From NCBI GenBank assembly GCA_003008705.1, contig PDUO01000013.1:454702-518701 (forward strand): a DNA stretch of 64,000 nucleotides. Direction: 5' to 3'. Position numbers and translations under genes: made by a program. The notes beneath the pieces are model-generated. The model was not told the origin of the DNA. It worked only from the letters and a program-made list of their open reading frames with translations, and did not search any database. Shown in pieces: positions 60,813 to 64,000 of the stretch. Source of the stretch: Pezicula radicicola. Lineage: Eukaryota; Ascomycota; Leotiomycetes; Helotiales; Dermateaceae. Position 1 is the first letter of the stretch. Each line of letters starts with the position of its first letter.

Positions 60813-62347
60813 ATGCGTCTCCAAATCACCACATTGTTGGCTTTTGCCTCAGTTGCCATTGCTACACCAACGTGGTCATCGCTCGAACAGTGGAAGCATG
60901 GCTCTGGGGGTAAGACCACACCAGACCACACATCCCCAAGGCCTTCAGTTTCTTGTCATCCTAAGCAACCTTCGACACCTGTGCCATCTTCTCCTCCGAG
61001 AACTAAAGTCTGTTATGTGCAAGCCCATGGCAACGGCAGTGATGACTCGCAGTACATCCTTGACGCTTTCCATAGCTGCAACAATGGCGGACACGTAGTT
61101 TTCAAAGAGGGAACAGAGTATATTATTGGAACGGCTATGGATTGGACTTTCCTGAACCACATTGATATTGGTATGCATTGCTGCGCCATTTCGACGCTGG
61201 GGGAATTTCCCAAAGACTGATCGCGTCGTAGATATTCAAGGATATATTCAATTCACGAATGACACCACCTACTGGCAAGCTCACTCGTTCCCATTCATCT
61301 TCCAGAACGTGACATCCTTCTTCAAGCTCGGAGGCAATGATGTCAATATTTACGGCGGGGGAACGCTTGACGGAAATGGTCAGGTATGGTACGACTTGTA
61401 TGCTTCCAACATTTATACTCTGCGTCCCGTCCTTGTTGGGATCGATGGTCTTCACAATTCGACAATTAGCGACTTGGTCCTCAGATACAGCCCAGAATAC
61501 TACCATTTTGTTGCCAATTCTACAAATGTCATCTTTGACAATATCAATATTGCCGGACGTAGTGTAAGCGCAAATGTCGCGAAGAACACTGATGGTTGGG
61601 ATACCTACCGAAGTTCTGTAAGACATTACTACCCTATTCGTTCAGAGCATTACTGATATTGTATAGGGGTTGACTATTCAAAACTCGGTCATCAACAATG
61701 GCGACGATTGTGTTTCTTTCAAGCCGAATAGCACAGAAATTCTGGTTCAGAACCTGTTCTGCAATGGCTCGCATGGAATATCAGTCGGCAGCTTGGGACA
61801 ATACGTTGGCGAATACGACATCGTGAAGAATGTCTATGTTTATAACGTTTCCATGCACAATGCATCCGTAAGTCGTGCCGAAGTTTATGACAGGTTTATC
61901 GTTTTGAGGGCTAACACGATGCAGGATGGCGCAAGAATCAAGGTCTGGCCAAACTCCCCAACTGCACTTAGTGGCGATCTTCAAGGAGGCGGAGGGAGCG
62001 GTGAAGTCAGCAACATTACTTACGACACAATGATAATTGACAATGTCGACTACGCCATTGAAGTTGATCAGTGCTACGGCCAATCCAACTTGACTCTTTG
62101 CCTTCTATATCCATCACCGCTCACGATCACCGATATCGTATTCAAGAACTTCAATGGCAAAACAAGCACCAAGTACAGCCCGGAGATTGGGACCTTTGCC
62201 TGCTCAAGCTCTAGCGTTTGCAATAACATTACAGCTTCAGAGATCGACGTGTTGAGTCCAGCTGGTACCAATGAGGCATATTGTCTAAATGTCGATAACT
62301 CGACCTTGGATGTGACATGTACAAGTGTTTATAAGGGGTTTAATTAA
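60813..62347 (+). CDS. Secreted exo-polygalacturonase (GH28)
   Basis: Four exons (60813-61170, 61232-61617, 61667-61867, 61925-62347) encode 455 residues. A signal peptide is clear ([20 protein letters not shown]). A Pro/Ser/Thr linker follows and then the right-handed beta-helix. GH28 catalytic motifs are all present: [28 protein letters not shown] and ARIKVW, with [17 protein letters not shown] before them. NTDGWD and the [12 protein letters not shown] form with extra loops fit exo-acting enzymes (PgaX type) that release galacturonate from the non-reducing end. Many NxT/S glycosylation sites are visible. It suggests a plant-feeding (saprotrophic or plant-associated) lifestyle. Confidence 0.94.
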
Positions 62348-62880
62348 AGGGAGAGGGTTTATATTATCTTAAGAACTCTAATCTTGAAAGTCAGAAATTT
62401 ACAAACAACTTTTTTAAATGCACTACCTAGTGTCCTTGAGGTACAAATTAGGTAGCATCTGTAGTCACGTGCATCAAGTTGCCCGGCTGTGCCTTTGTGT
62501 ATCCTCATTTTGTGTTCAACTCAGCGACAGCATCGGTGCAACAAGGCAGTACGCTTTCCGATGCCATGTGCTGCTCTTGTATCACGTATGTCGATAGCCA
62601 TTGCATGAAACGGCTCTCTTACAGCGACAACCCCTCTCTCCCATGTACTTACAACACGCAGCTCGTCTGACAGCCTCACGCATTCACATATGCCTGTCAA
62701 CCTCTAAATCTCCTGTTACTAAATGCTCGTCAGCCATCTTTCTCACCGACTACACCCCCCCGGCTGAAGTCCTCTCGCATTCACTTGCCTCTTGACATCT
62801 CCACGCATCTTTTTAAGCCGAACCTTCCCGATGACCATATTTGTCTTCACACATCATAGCAAGGTCATAAAACACCTACA
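62348..62880. other. Intergenic region
   Basis: About 530 bp with no supported gene; likely promoter of the XLF-like gene. Confidence 0.5.
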
Positions 62881-64000
62881 ATGACACCGAAATGGAAGCC
62901 CTTGGCTTGTGTCTCATCGGATGATGACCATCTGCCAACTTTCCTTATCTCGAGCACGTTCGCGCCTACGTCGTACACGATTCACCTCACTGATTTGACA
63001 TACATTTGGAGCGAATCACTCTCGCGGAAGTCAATCATCAAACGCAGCCAAGAGGAACTCGCAATCATACAGCTTGAGGAGGGAGATGATGAGAACCTGC
63101 ATGTATTCTTGCAGAAGATTGAAGGGGCTTTGGAGGGGCAGTATGGCACGACCTTGCAGCTCTCCATCAAGTCTGTACGACAAGCCCCTCCTCCCTTATC
63201 ATTGAATGTCACAGCAGAAGTGAAAGGCTTAGGAACGCTTGATTGGGCTATCAATCTAAATCCTGTATCACAGACTTTGCTTACGGCCCAGATGGTTATG
63301 CCATTACTGCAGACGGTGCACGAACGCAAGTTTGAAGTGGCTGCCCTAGTAGATGCATTGAAAGAGAAAGATCATGTTATACAGAAGTTAATTGATAAAC
63401 TAGAGTCACAAGGAACTGATCTAGCTCAGGTGTTTCCTGGAGCTGTTGGTAAGGGTGGAAAGAAAGTTACGAGGTCATTGGCCGGTGACCGAGTGAAAGG
63501 TTTGGGGCCTTTTGATACTGATGCATGGGGTAAAGCATGGGCTGTCAAAGGTGAGAACAAGGCCGATGTTTTGATTGCTGAGGTTTTGGGGGGAGACGGA
63601 TCCTTACAGATGATGGAGGAGCGTCCGGTGCAAATTCGACACCAGGACAAATGGTGGAACGGAAGAGAGAATTATCCTATTCGTCTGACCTATGGCACTT
63701 CGGGTACAACAAACGACAAGTCCAATTTCAAATCCGGCAAGAGGGAGTCGGCTGTAGACCAGGATGATTTCCAAGTGCAAGCAACGCCGCCAGGAAAGGT
63801 AGTGAATATCATTGGGGGCACTAGTGAAGATGATGAGGACCTCGATGTTCCATCACAAGCAGTACCAGATAGTTTCCCATCACATGGCTTAGTTATTGCA
63901 AAACCCAAACCCAAGAGTATTGGTGGCCTTCGTGGTAGGACAGCTCAGCCAAAAGCCCCAATTCACGAGGACAGCGAACAAGAGAGTGAGGGGGAAAAGC
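62881..64000 (+). CDS. XLF/Nej1-like non-homologous end-joining factor, N-terminal part
   Basis: An open frame from the ATG at 62881 to the right edge, at least 373 codons. The N-terminal head domain reads WKPLACVSSDDDHLPTFLIS, STFAPTSYTIHLTDLTYIWS and ESLSRKSIIKRSQEELAIIQ. A long helix suited to a coiled-coil dimer follows (MVMPLLQTVHERKFEVAALV, DALKEKDHVIQKLIDKLESQ). After this come WGKAWAVKGENK and DKWWNGREN and a charged disordered tail. Head plus stalk in this order matches XLF (Cernunnos/Nej1), which bridges DNA ends with XRCC4-ligase IV. The C-terminal end is outside the window. Confidence 0.82.
   Translation, partial: MTPKWKPLACVSSDDDHLPTFLISSTFAPTSYTIHLTDLTYIWSESLSRKSIIKRSQEELAIIQLEEGDDENLHVFLQKIEGALEGQYGTTLQLSIKSVRQAPPPLSLNVTAEVKGLGTLDWAINLNPVSQTLLTAQMVMPLLQTVHERKFEVAALVDALKEKDHVIQKLIDKLESQGTDLAQVFPGAVGKGGKKVTRSLAGDRVKGLGPFDTDAWGKAWAVKGENKADVLIAEVLGGDGSLQMMEERPVQIRHQDKWWNGRENYPIRLTYGTSGTTNDKSNFKSGKRESAVDQDDFQVQATPPGKVVNIIGGTSEDDEDLDVPSQAVPDSFPSHGLVIAKPKPKSIGGLRGRTAQPKAPIHEDSEQESEGEK

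Overview
The window is nuclear DNA of a filamentous ascomycete (Pezizomycotina). The best guess is Leotiomycetes/Helotiales-like, judged only from how the deduced proteins read. Coding regions are broken by short GT-AG introns, mostly 45-75 bp, with CTAAC/CTAAT-type branch sites. Genes lie on both strands without operons, and several families are typical of filamentous fungi (AcuK zinc-cluster regulator, RTA1-like membrane protein, Mug190, exopolygalacturonase). Protein identities come from reading motifs by eye; no search was run.

Layout. 1-2125: truncated GH63/MGH1-type glycosidase (-). 3.06-3.72 kb: relic of a fungal gene family. 4.8-13.2 kb, all on the minus strand: SPO22/ZIP4 meiosis protein, AcuK gluconeogenesis activator, CENP-Q kinetochore protein, and an orphan ORF. 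13.4-17.1 kb: a DUF2855 protein (+) convergent with DNA polymerase iota (-). 18.1-23.3 kb: a proline/serine-rich nuclear-looking protein, a possible cupin relic, COX11, and N-acetylglucosamine-6-phosphate deacetylase. 24.2-30.0 kb: the Mug190 C2-domain protein and GET2. 31-37.5 kb: homocitrate synthase, an RTA1-family protein and an F-box protein with paired CxxC motifs. 38-44.4 kb: SEC31, a PPIE-type RRM protein, and a divergent pair of tiny respiratory genes (NDUFA4/MLRQ-like and COX12). 44.5-49.6 kb: an M20 carbamoylase with a long first intron, SDE2, and ribosomal protein eS10. 51.5-64 kb is gene-poor: a candidate orphan gene, Cactin, a forkhead factor, a secreted exopolygalacturonase, and the start of an XLF/Nej1 end-joining factor that runs off the right edge.

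Most genes are ordinary housekeeping loci. Functional links include the shared 219-bp promoter of the NDUFA4-like and COX12 genes, which carries two CCAAT boxes, and a Gcn4/CPC1-type TGAGTCA site upstream of homocitrate synthase.

The most unusual signal is a set of three introns, one in the DUF2855 gene and two in mug190, that share a 3' half of about 60 bp including the branch site. They are two to three times longer than neighbouring introns and look like introner-like elements. The 5' half of one of them resembles a degenerate TTGAGTAACT-type repeat found in AT-rich intergenic islands near 4.6, 30.5 and 50.5 kb.
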